NCBI RefSeq assembly: GCF_014222285.1
Contig: NZ_JACKZS010000067.1
Span: 1-34,499, forward strand
Direction: 5' to 3'
DNA: 34,499 bases
Source of the DNA: Nostoc sp. UCD121
Lineage (GTDB): Bacteria > Cyanobacteriota > Cyanobacteriia > Cyanobacteriales > Nostocaceae
Below, piece after piece: positions 6,706-14,841 of the stretch. Position 1 is the stretch's first letter, and each line of letters opens with the position of its first letter. Below the pieces are notes generated by a model that was not told where the DNA came from, did not search any database, and saw nothing but the letters and a program-made list of their open reading frames with translations. The position numbers and the translations under genes were made by a program.

Positions 6706-8282
6706 GGCAATTTGCGATTGCTCTGGGGTTGATTATCAGTTGGTGAATTTTGCTTTTCTAATGTTGGTACTACTACAGCAGAAGGATCTGACTGTTTGGA
6801 TTGTGTCGGTGGTGCTGCTGGTATAACCACAGAATTTGGTGGAATTATCGGTTCAGGGGAAGCAGAATTCTGATTAGAAGCGGGTGAGTTATTTTGTGGC
6901 AATGGTGCGGGAGAAGCACTACGAGATGACCGGATCGCCCGTAGTTTTTCCACTAGCGAGGGTGTGGGGGAAACGCTAGGTGAAGATGGAGATTTCTGCA
7001 AATCACCCCGTTGTGATTCTCCTGTAGGGCTGCTAGGAGTTTCTTCGGGGGAAGAACGGCGATTACGTCGGCGCTGCTTGGAATTAGAAAGAGGTGCTGA
7101 TTCTGTTCTTGAGGTGGTGTTAGTCTCTTCACCATTTTCGAAACTGGGTGCTTTCGCGGCTGGTTGTTGAGTAGGCTGTTCAAAAAGCGGCTTTGTGGTT
7201 GGCTGCGGCTGAGATTTGGGTAAAATACTAGTGATGCCAAAACCTGCTGTAGCAGCAACCAAGGCTACACCTACACCTATGAGTATTTGAGATGATCCCG
7301 GTTTTTTTGCCAGTGGATTTCCTTTAGCGATGCCTGGGTTGGGCTGTGCCAGCACAGATGGCTTATGAAGGCGATTTTGGCCAGTTTTTCCAAGTAAAGT
7401 TGCAGCTTGTTGAGCAGATAAATTGACAGTTGGGACTGCATAAGTTGCTAAGGCTTCCGGTGTCATCAGCCCCTCATTTCCAGGTAGGAGTTGTAACCAC
7501 TCGGCAACTGTCGCTGGTCGAAAACGAGACTCCACCGCCATACCGCGCATTATTGCCTGGTTGACAGCAGCACTCAAGTGTGGTTGCAATTCGCGGGGGG
7601 AAGGCATTTGTTCGCGATCGCGCAATAATGCTGGCATAGGTACTTGTGCTGTCAACAGTGAATACAAAGTTGCCGCTAAACCATAAACATCGGTGGCAGG
7701 TGTGCGCGGCGCTTGCGTCAAATACTGCTCAATTGGAGAATAACCTTCAGAAACCAGACCAGTGTGAGTCTGTCTGACATTGCCATTAAATTCCCTGGCA
7801 ATGCCAAAATCAATTAGTACTACTTCTTGTGTTCCTTGACGAAGAATAATATTATCTGGTTTGACATCTCGGTGCAGCAAACCATTGTTATGTACTACCT
7901 GTAAAGCTGCTCCAATTTGCCGAATGTAATGAATTGCTGTGGCTTCAGGCAAAGTTATTCCTGGTAATACAAATGCGTCTCCCAAGGTTTCGCCACGAAT
8001 GTATTCCATTACCATGTAAGGCAGTCCAGCTTCCACAAAAAAGTCACTGACTCGGACTATATTTGGATGAATACACGTAGCTAATCGTCTGGCTTCATCT
8101 TGGAATTGGCGCTCAAATTTCGCAAAATCAGGATGTTGTCGCAGCCGTTCATTGATGGTTTTCATCACCACCTCCTGGCCCAAGTAGTGATGGGTAGCTT
8201 TAAATGTAATACCAAAGCCACCCCGCCCTATTTCTTGAATTAGGGTATATTTTCCATCTTGCAAAATTGTGCCTGCTAACAT
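6672..8282 (-). CDS. Membrane-anchored Hanks-type Ser/Thr protein kinase
   Basis: This 536 aa protein has a complete kinase domain (about 11-265): glycine loop GRGGFG (19-24), the VMK lysine (Lys41), alpha-C Glu63, catalytic loop HRDVKPDN (137-144) and DFG (158-160). One membrane segment follows (about 332-354), then a Pro/Ser/Thr/Gln-rich tail of about 180 residues. This is the usual layout of cyanobacterial PknB/SpkB-like kinases, with a cytoplasmic kinase and a low-complexity outer part. Substrates cannot be inferred. The last ~11 codons overlap, on the opposite strand, the end of the decayed Cache gene, so the present C-terminus may have been set by that rearrangement. It is transcribed towards 6672 and is separated from the ATPase gene at 9016 by 733 bp. 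Confidence 0.95.
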   Translation of the reverse strand: MLAGTILQDGKYTLIQEIGRGGFGITFKATHHYLGQEVVMKTINERLRQHPDFAKFERQFQDEARRLATCIHPNIVRVSDFFVEAGLPYMVMEYIRGETLGDAFVLPGITLPEATAIHYIRQIGAALQVVHNNGLLHRDVKPDNIILRQGTQEVVLIDFGIAREFNGNVRQTHTGLVSEGYSPIEQYLTQAPRTPATDVYGLAATLYSLLTAQVPMPALLRDREQMPSPRELQPHLSAAVNQAIMRGMAVESRFRPATVAEWLQLLPGNEGLMTPEALATYAVPTVNLSAQQAATLLGKTGQNRLHKPSVLAQPNPGIAKGNPLAKKPGSSQILIGVGVALVAATAGFGITSILPKSQPQPTTKPLFEQPTQQPAAKAPSFENGEETNTTSRTESAPLSNSKQRRRNRRSSPEETPSSPTGESQRGDLQKSPSSPSVSPTPSLVEKLRAIRSSRSASPAPLPQNNSPASNQNSASPEPIIPPNSVVIPAAPPTQSKQSDPSAVVVPTLEKQNSPTDNQPQSNRKLPEKLQDDMSDQ

Positions 8283-8610
8283 AAAGAGTCCTGAATCCTG
8301 AGTGAGCAGATAAATAGCGAGTCCTGAGTCTTGAGGAATTTCTATTTCTAAAATTTTTCCGTATTTTTTATGAGGCAGGGTTTATTACCTGTCTATTCTA
8401 CGGGATGATTTAGTTGTCGGAACTCCCTAAGCGAGAAAACCTCCCCACCTCACAAAAGTTTTATCTTTTTCAGATGATAACGCGGGAGTAAAGAAATTCT
8501 GAAGTAGGAAAAAGACTTAAGCTATCTGCTACATCCGTAATGTCAAGGAGAAAATACGACTCGACGCGCTAGTTGCTACAACATAGTTTCTTAATTAACG
8601 CTTTAATTTC

Positions 8611-8767
8611 GTCCTAATTTAACGCGATGTGCGACTTATTCTTAAAACCCCTCTCCAAACCTCTCCCCGAAAGGTCGATAGGCTTTGATTCTTGCTCCCC
8701 TTCCCTTGTAGGGGAGGGGTTGGGGGTTAGGTCTGAGATAAAGTCGCACACGGCGTTAATTTAGGAC
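8611..8767. repeat. MITE-like repeat with GTCCTAA terminal arms
   Basis: This 157 bp element has imperfect terminal inverted repeats. The left end GTCCTAATTTAACGCGATGT is followed by GCGACTT, and the reverse of the right end reads GTCCTAAATTAACGCCGTGT followed by GCGACTT. Inside, ACCCCTCTCC near 8648 and GGGGAGGGG near 8711 form a second pairing. It has no ORF. It is the only distinct structure in the 8283-9015 gap; the remainder is AT-rich without a credible gene. Confidence 0.75.
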
Positions 8768-9015
8768 ATTGAGCGTCACAATCCGCTTCCAAGTTCTAGA
8801 CAAGAGATTCTACGTTTAGATATAAACAAAAGTGATTTCAATAAATATTATTTAACAATATGGGCAGTATAAAAAAATATGTAATTTCCAGTGATGAACT
8901 CGATATTTTTACTGTAACTCTTTTGGAACTTGATTGGCTAGGCTTACCAATTACAAAAAAGTAAACTTTGTAGAGTAATGTGCTTACTTTTATTGTTCAG
9001 TCTCTTCATCATTAA

Positions 9016-10344
9016 TCACAAACTAAATTCTGCTGCGCCATCCTCATCTACACTCGCATTCTTACCCATAGCAGTAGGTTTAAATTTAGAGCCATGAATT
9101 AATTCACCGAATGCAATTCCTGGATTTTGGTGAAGAATATTTAGCACACTCATAAAATCTCGCACAATTTCTCCTGGTGTCAGTAATGCTTCTGCACCCA
9201 AGCGATTAATAATTTCTTGCACAAACTCCTTTAACTCAATATTTTTCAAAGTTTGTTCATACCCAAAATTAAGTGCATGAATCTCAGCTAAACGTTGCAG
9301 AAGGGTTAAAATTTCTGCTTCACTCAACGGATTTAGCCGAATCACTGGCCCTGAATTTTCTTGAACATTAGCTTGGGCAACAAAACGACTTTCTTTTGTG
9401 CGTCTTTGCCAAGCTTGGTCTGCAAAAAGTCCGCGTTTGGGGTCTTCTAAAAATTTAGTTGTTCCACCAACGACAATGCCAAGATGTTCAGCTTTGCACT
9501 GCATGGTATCGTTAAACATTGCCAGGAGTCGATTATAATTTTTTTCCCGCGTGACTGTAGTAGATATTTGATATAAATGTACAGCTTCATCAACTAAAAT
9601 TAACAGTCCTTTATAACCAATCTCAGCGACAAATTTCGCAAACAGTTTTATATAGTCATACCAACTATCATCATCAATAATAACTCGCACTCCTAAAGCT
9701 GCTTTCGCTTCAACTTTAGTAGTAAATTCTCCCCGCAACCAGCGCATCGCCGCATTTTTTAAATTATCATCATCCATTCGGTAGCCACGCCAATAAGCGA
9801 TAATCACGCTACCAAAATCGAAACCGTGAACTAAGTCTTCAATATATTGAACTACTTCCCTAATTTTTGATTCAACTCGGTCATCAAAACCATCGTCATT
9901 GGGACGCATTTCAGTTTCTTTAACCACTTCTTGTTGAATTTTATTAATCCATCCTTCTAAAATCGAAACTAAAGCACCACCATCAGGACGAGTTTTTGTA
10001 GCTAGGTGGCTCATTAATTCTCGATAGGTGGCTACACCTTCATTGTTGCTTCCAGCTAATCGGCGTTCAGGGGATAAATCAGCATCCGCTACTACAAAAC
10101 CTTGCTCCATCGCACGGTTACGAAGTAGTTGCAATAAAAAACTTTTCCCGGAACCGTAGTTACCAATTATGAAACGAAATGCGGCGACACCTTCTGCAAT
10201 ATCATCAAGATTTTGTAATAGGCTTTTTAGTTCCTTTTCTCGACCTACTGCGATATATTCAACTCCTACTCTTGGTACTACCCCCGCACCAAGGGAATTG
10301 ATTAAACCAGTGGAGATTTTTTTCGAGATTTTGAGCTTTGCCAT
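9016..10344 (-). CDS. DUF2791 (BrxC/BrxD-like) P-loop ATPase
   Basis: This 442 aa ATPase has Walker A GNYGSGKS (61-68), Walker B LLILVDEA (247-254, Asp252/Glu253), a sensor-like strand IVVGGTTKF (290-298) and conserved ADLSPERRL (88-96). That combination is typical of the DUF2791 family. Relatives include BrxD/BrxC of BREX phage defence and the ATPase that travels with TerB-domain proteins and a large helicase in Ter-type stress systems. I recognise the family from memory of these motifs. The gene lies 96 bp downstream of a coiled-coil gene whose C-terminus looks like TerB_C, so the two probably form an operon and a complex. No helicase, methylase or nuclease is adjacent. The start ATG 10344 has only a weak SD. 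Confidence 0.8.
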   Translation of the reverse strand: MAKLKISKKISTGLINSLGAGVVPRVGVEYIAVGREKELKSLLQNLDDIAEGVAAFRFIIGNYGSGKSFLLQLLRNRAMEQGFVVADADLSPERRLAGSNNEGVATYRELMSHLATKTRPDGGALVSILEGWINKIQQEVVKETEMRPNDDGFDDRVESKIREVVQYIEDLVHGFDFGSVIIAYWRGYRMDDDNLKNAAMRWLRGEFTTKVEAKAALGVRVIIDDDSWYDYIKLFAKFVAEIGYKGLLILVDEAVHLYQISTTVTREKNYNRLLAMFNDTMQCKAEHLGIVVGGTTKFLEDPKRGLFADQAWQRRTKESRFVAQANVQENSGPVIRLNPLSEAEILTLLQRLAEIHALNFGYEQTLKNIELKEFVQEIINRLGAEALLTPGEIVRDFMSVLNILHQNPGIAFGELIHGSKFKPTAMGKNASVDEDGAAEFSL

Positions 10345-10440
10345 GTATTACACTTCACTTTATTCTAAACGCATAAGCACGCACTAAATAGGTAAGGTAC
10401 ATATTCACCTTACTACTAATCTTACGACGGCAATAATATT

Positions 10441-11778
10441 TTAATTTGTCGACGCATGTCTAGCCATGAGACTTTCATGCGTTGCGATCATTTTTTTGAC
10501 ATGGGTAATATGCTCATGGTAAACTTCTGGAATTTCCGAATTTGAGTTAATTATTAATTCCCCAATAGTATCATTTGCCCGTTCATTTATAGAATCGATT
10601 AAAAGATTCGGCATAGTGATATTTGCTTCGGCAATTTTTTTAATAGCAGCCTTGGGATTATCTTGCTCGACTATCGCTTTTAATACTTGTAGTTCGTATT
10701 CTGGGAGATTTTCTAAAAAATTAGTCCATTCTTCAGGTATATTCTCTGATGTATCAATTTCCGATTTATTTATGAATGCTGTAGTTTCCATTATTTCAGA
10801 AAAGGGAAACAATTCAGTATCATCTTCTGAGAAATTATCAGTTGAGGGTTCTTGATGAAATGTTTCTAGTTGTTGGAGTAATTCCCAGACTTGATTTTGC
10901 AATGAATCTCGTTCTTCTTGCAATAATGAAATTTGCCCTTGCAACTGCTGTAATTCGGCTTTGTCTTCTGCTAGTTGGGTTTGTGAAGAATGTAGGATAG
11001 CTTGAATATTTTCTCTTTCGGTTTTTGCCGCTACCAGCAACTGATTTTTTTGGGTTGTCTCAACTTCTAACTCTTGAATTGCAATTCGCAGTTCGTATAG
11101 TTTTTCTTCTAATTGGGGTTTTAGTCTGCCTAAAAGAGTTAAATTACTTTCAACTTCTTGTTTCTCTTGCTGGAGTTCTGAAATTTGGCTTTGCAATTGC
11201 GTGATTTCAGCACGAGATACATTACAATTCGACTCTAGACGACGCTTTTCTGCTGTAAGTATAGAAAAAGCATTGTTCAATTCTGTTTGACTTTTCTGCA
11301 AGTTATTAATTTCACTTTGCAGAGTATTGATTTCAGTTTCTAGCTGTTTTTTTTGCCCGGTAAATGTTCTTAGTTCCCGATGTAAATTATCTCTTTGGTT
11401 ACGGCTTTCTGTAACTTGATTTTGGAGTTGCTGTGACTCTGCATATAATAAATTATGATGTTCTTCGATTTGATTTATTTCTCTGACAACACGAGCTTTC
11501 AACCCCTCCATTTCTTTAATTCGTTTGCGGAGAGAACCTAAAACAAACATCTCATAATTTCTCCGCCGCTTATCTACAAATAATGCTGTTGCATAGATAG
11601 TAGCGGCAGTAATTAAACCTGTGAGAAAAGCTTTATTAAAATCCCAGCTTGGGACGAGACTAAGACCAAAACTCACACTAAAGGCAACTATTCCTAGTAT
11701 AAATCGATTGCTGATCGTTACTGATTGCATATTGCTCGTTTTTAGCGTAGTGAAATTATCAGAATAAGTAAGTTTCAT
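10441..11778 (-). CDS. Membrane coiled-coil protein with TerB_C-like C-terminus
   Basis: The 445 aa protein has two predicted membrane helices (about 26-43 and 49-68), a basic stretch KRRR, then a coiled coil of roughly 230 residues (about 80-315) rich in Gln, Glu and Leu, an acidic linker (316-345) and a compact C-terminal domain (about 347-435). The last part, with EYELQVLKAIVEQ, ITMPNLLIDSINERANDTIG and EIPEVYHEH, resembles the TerB_C domain found in large TerB-type proteins. The TerB_N part is absent and seems replaced by the membrane anchor and coiled coil. With the ATPase downstream (96 bp gap), I infer a membrane-tethered partner, perhaps recruiting or gating the ATPase. The ATG at 11778 lacks a clear SD; Met17 (11730) is an alternative. 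Confidence 0.75.
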   Translation of the reverse strand: MKLTYSDNFTTLKTSNMQSVTISNRFILGIVAFSVSFGLSLVPSWDFNKAFLTGLITAATIYATALFVDKRRRNYEMFVLGSLRKRIKEMEGLKARVVREINQIEEHHNLLYAESQQLQNQVTESRNQRDNLHRELRTFTGQKKQLETEINTLQSEINNLQKSQTELNNAFSILTAEKRRLESNCNVSRAEITQLQSQISELQQEKQEVESNLTLLGRLKPQLEEKLYELRIAIQELEVETTQKNQLLVAAKTERENIQAILHSSQTQLAEDKAELQQLQGQISLLQEERDSLQNQVWELLQQLETFHQEPSTDNFSEDDTELFPFSEIMETTAFINKSEIDTSENIPEEWTNFLENLPEYELQVLKAIVEQDNPKAAIKKIAEANITMPNLLIDSINERANDTIGELIINSNSEIPEVYHEHITHVKKMIATHESLMARHASTN

Positions 11779-11847
11779 ACTAATTCGTAATACTCGCCAT
11801 TGGCGTAGTGTCTCGTACAGAAGGCGAGAAGCAAGCTACGTAATTGA

Positions 11848-11879
11848 TAATTACATTGGCAGATAAGCGAATGTAATTA
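11848..11879. repeat. Inverted repeat upstream of the coiled-coil gene
   Basis: Arms TAATTACATT and AATGTAATTA (perfect, 10 bp) flank a 12-base loop. It lies 70-101 bases upstream of the coiled-coil gene start, in the 235 bp spacer behind the DUF815 ATPase. It could be an operator or leader hairpin, or merely a repeat remnant. Confidence 0.4.
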
Positions 11880-12010
11880 CAAATGAGAAGACACAGGTTA
11901 TTCTGTTTGGTTAAATAAGGCATTTTTCCAAAATTTTGTATCATAGTATTTCTGAAATATATAGTTTTAGTTACTGGCGCATCATATTGTTATGTAATTA
12001 ACAAAAAATT

Positions 12011-13366
12011 TTAATCAGAAGTATTGGACGTATTGTTATTTGCATAAGAAAGTCTTAAATCTGCTTTTAAAAAATCAATAAATTGCCGTGCTGTACGTCC
12101 AGAACGACCGTTGTGGCGAGTTGCCCACTGTAATGCTTGAAACTCCAAATCTTCTTGGGTAATATTAATTTCAGCTTGTGCTGCTAGATGTTGTACTATC
12201 TTCAAATAAGTTTTTTGATCGGCTGGTTCAAAGGTCAAGGTTAAACCGAAGCGATCGCTAAACGAAAGTTTCTCCTGCATCGTATCCCAAGCATGGACTT
12301 CTTCATTATCCTTGGGGGTAGGTCTATCCACAAAGAACTCCCGAATCAGATGGCGGCGATTGGAAGTAGCATACACAACTACATTTTGCGGTCGCGCGGT
12401 TAAATTACCTTCTAAAACTACCTTGAGTGCTTTAAAGGCATCATCATCTTCTTCAAAGGAAAGATCATCGACAAAGATGATAAATTTTTGTGACACTCCT
12501 CGTAAATGTTCCACAATTTCTGGTAAGTCTTTTAAATCAGATTTTCTCACTTCCAATAAGCGGAGACTACGCTCGCTATATTCATTCAACAAAGATTTCA
12601 CTAAAGAAGATTTGCCAGAACCACGACTACCGTAAAGTAATACATGGAGTGCCATCTCTCCTGATAATAAAAACTCTGTATTTTTCAACAAAGCATCTCT
12701 TTGAGACTCGTAACCTACAAGCGCACTCAACTTGACCGGATCAGAATATCGGATACCGATAAATTGCCCAGCTTGCCAACGTAAAGCGCGATATTCTGCA
12801 AATAAACCAGAGCCACATTGCCGATAATAAGCCGCCAACTCTTCTACAGCATCACCCCAATTATCTAAGTCTTGTAAATATGTAGCGAACTTTGTCTCTA
12901 CTCCTACGAATTCTTGCTCTTTATACCACACTACTGGCGAAATCGGCATGTGAGCTACGCTTTGTATCCACTCACTCAAAGAGGCGCTGCTACATTCATA
13001 GAGACTTTGCAATATTTGTAAATCATGTTGTACTGCTGCTACTAAAGCTGGGGGCAGTTCTTCAAATTCTTTCACTTGGGCCAATTTTGTAAAAGGATTC
13101 TTAGAGAAGAGAAGTTGAGTAATTAAATAGTCTTCCCAGTTTTGATTTTTAGCAGCTAAAGCGTGGAAGTAACGACCGTAGGCTTCGAGACAACCCCGTG
13201 CATCAGAGTCAGTGTAACGTATAGCTTGCAACAGTTCTAGAAATGCTATCCCCACTTCGCCTTGAAGAACAGACTGGTACAGTAAAAGTGAGGCCGCTTG
13301 ACGCTGGAGATATTGGACTTTTGTATATGAGGTAGTACTTGTTATTGGCATCGCTTGATTATCCAT
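12011..13366 (-). CDS. DUF815-family AAA+ ATPase
   Basis: The 451 aa protein pairs an N-terminal helical region (1-200) with a DUF815 ATPase domain: Walker A GSRGSGKS (246-253), Walker B FIIFVDDLSFEE (295-306), sensor-like YATSNRRHL (332-340) and a downstream lid with GRSGRTARQF. DUF815 proteins are widespread single-copy AAA+ ATPases of unsettled function; the length fits cyanobacterial members. ATG 13366 is chosen over an in-frame TTG just before it, though neither has a strong SD. The gene is divergent from the TMEM14-like gene (87 bp) and co-directional with the coiled-coil/DUF2791 pair downstream (74 bp to the stop, then a 232 bp spacer region), so an extended three-gene unit is possible but not shown. 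Confidence 0.88.
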   Translation of the reverse strand: MDNQAMPITSTTSYTKVQYLQRQAASLLLYQSVLQGEVGIAFLELLQAIRYTDSDARGCLEAYGRYFHALAAKNQNWEDYLITQLLFSKNPFTKLAQVKEFEELPPALVAAVQHDLQILQSLYECSSASLSEWIQSVAHMPISPVVWYKEQEFVGVETKFATYLQDLDNWGDAVEELAAYYRQCGSGLFAEYRALRWQAGQFIGIRYSDPVKLSALVGYESQRDALLKNTEFLLSGEMALHVLLYGSRGSGKSSLVKSLLNEYSERSLRLLEVRKSDLKDLPEIVEHLRGVSQKFIIFVDDLSFEEDDDAFKALKVVLEGNLTARPQNVVVYATSNRRHLIREFFVDRPTPKDNEEVHAWDTMQEKLSFSDRFGLTLTFEPADQKTYLKIVQHLAAQAEINITQEDLEFQALQWATRHNGRSGRTARQFIDFLKADLRLSYANNNTSNTSD

Positions 13367-13453
13367 CAATCAACTGTGTGGTATAGCTATTTAGCTATGG
13401 TAAATTGTCGGCTGACCTTGGCAGTAAAGTCAAAATCTACAGATGTATTAACA

Positions 13454-13771
13454 ATGAATTTAAGTATAATTGCTGCTTTTGCCTACGGCATATTAGCGAT
13501 CGCTGGTGGAATTATTGGCTATACTCAGGCTAGAAGTAAGGTTTCACTCTTAAGTGGTAGCATTAGCGGTTTATTACTAATACTTGCAGCTTACTTTCAA
13601 CTCCAAGGACAAACCTGGGGTTTGATTTTAGCGCTGTTAGTGACTAGTGTTTTAGTGGTAGTCTTTGCTTTTCGACTAGCTAAAACACGTAAGTTTATGC
13701 CGGCGGGATTAATGACGATTTTGGGGATGTTGGCCTTGGCGGTGATGGTGAGTCAAATGGTGGGGAATTGA
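13454..13771 (+). CDS. TMEM14-family small membrane protein
   Basis: This 105 aa protein is almost all hydrophobic, with four probable membrane helices and small-residue patterns (AYGILAIAGGIIGY near residues 9-22, then GSISGLLLILAAYF). It matches the TMEM14/FAX1-like family, of which plastid members take part in fatty acid export; the function of bacterial members is not settled. I chose the ATG at 13454 because the helix pattern starts right there and upstream in-frame codons overlap the divergent ATPase start and look non-coding. No good SD is visible. It is monocistronic by position. Confidence 0.8.
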   Translation: MNLSIIAAFAYGILAIAGGIIGYTQARSKVSLLSGSISGLLLILAAYFQLQGQTWGLILALLVTSVLVVVFAFRLAKTRKFMPAGLMTILGMLALAVMVSQMVGN

Positions 13772-13835
13772 GGGGTGAAATTTAAACGCAGAGGAACGCA
13801 AAGGGAAGCGCAAAGGTACGCAAAGTTGTATGTAG

Positions 13836-14696
13836 TTAGCGCAAAATCTGGTCAATCATCCGGTTCGCTTGGGAAGCATAACCTCCCCCGAATAAATTGA
13901 AGTGATTCAAAATGTGATAAAGGTTATAGAGTGTTTTTCTCTGCTCATAGCCTGCATCTAAAGGAAAAACTTCGTTGTAACCTTTGTAAAAAGCTGCGGG
14001 GAACCCACCAAATAATTCTGTCATGGCAATATCAACTTCGCGATCGCCAAAATAAGTTGCTGGATCAAAAATCACGGGTTCTCCTGACGCAGTACACCCG
14101 GCATTTCCACCCCATAAATCGCCATGTACTAAAGAAGGTTGTACTTGGTGCGCCAATAGTTCAGGGATAGCTGCTAGTAGTTTTTCTTGCTGGGGGAAAC
14201 TTTCTCCCCGTCGCCTTGCCAACTGAAATTGATAACCAAGGCGATGTTTAATATAAAATTCTGTCCAATCTGCTGTCCAAGTATTGATTTGGGGCGTTGA
14301 ACCAATGGTATTGTTAATTTTCCAACCAAAACCTTGGCTACTGCTAGCTTGATGCATCGCCGCCAACTTGCGCCCCATCACTTGCCACGAATTGCTGTTG
14401 CCATTACCAAGTTCTAACCATTCCAGCACAATGTAGCTAGAGTTCTCAGCTACACCCGAGCAAATAGGTTTTGGGATGCGAATACTAGCTGTTGCTAGCA
14501 TTTCTTTTAAACCCAATGCCTCAGCCTCAAACATCGCAACTTGGGATGCAAGGTTGAGCTTGACGAAGTAGGTAATCTCACCATTGGAAACAGCATAACC
14601 TTGGTTGATACATCCACCACCAACCGATCGCCGTTGCTGACTCTGAAATTTCTCGCCAGTCACCTGGCTAATATGGGTGTCGATTTGAGTCCACAT
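13836..14696 (-). CDS. Fructosamine kinase family protein
   Basis: The 286 aa protein has the aminoglycoside-phosphotransferase-like kinase fold of fructosamine-3-kinase and bacterial ribulosamine/erythrulosamine kinases. It shows GGGCINQGYAV (26-36), the lysine in YFVKLN (43-48), catalytic HGDLWGGN (191-198), and metal-binding FDPATYFGDREVDIA (210-224). Such enzymes phosphorylate sugar adducts on protein amines so that glycation is undone. The start is set at ATG 14696: a longer open frame to 14858 would add 54 residues coded by low-complexity intergenic repeats and would overlap the M16 peptidase gene. The peptidase gene lies directly upstream on the same strand (145 bp). Confidence 0.9.
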   Translation of the reverse strand: MWTQIDTHISQVTGEKFQSQQRRSVGGGCINQGYAVSNGEITYFVKLNLASQVAMFEAEALGLKEMLATASIRIPKPICSGVAENSSYIVLEWLELGNGNSNSWQVMGRKLAAMHQASSSQGFGWKINNTIGSTPQINTWTADWTEFYIKHRLGYQFQLARRRGESFPQQEKLLAAIPELLAHQVQPSLVHGDLWGGNAGCTASGEPVIFDPATYFGDREVDIAMTELFGGFPAAFYKGYNEVFPLDAGYEQRKTLYNLYHILNHFNLFGGGYASQANRMIDQILR

Positions 14697-14813
14697 GATT
14701 GAACTGGGGATATGGGAGTGGGGACGAGGGAGCAAAGGACAGAGAGCAAGAGCAGGGGAAAAATTCTTCTTCCAACCTCCTGCCTTCTCCCAAGGGGAGA
14801 CGCTAAAAGCGAT

Positions 14814-14834
14814 CTGCCTCCTGCCTCCTGCCTT
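14814..14834. repeat. Heptamer tandem repeat CTGCCTC
   Basis: Two exact CTGCCTC units and a third variant CTGCCTT lie between the M16 stop and the fructosamine kinase start, inside a pyrimidine-rich spacer. Short 7-base tandem repeats of this sort are typical of Nostoc-type intergenic DNA. Confidence 0.6.
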
Positions 14835-14841
14835 CTTCACT

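Noticed and set aside
8860..8964. 34-codon plus-strand frame in the kinase-ATPase gap
   Set aside because: No clear SD and no family resemblance; could be a remnant but not supported.
9016..10344. Calling this a complete BREX locus
   Set aside because: No pglX methylase, pglZ, brxL or helicase in the window; only an ATPase family relationship is seen.
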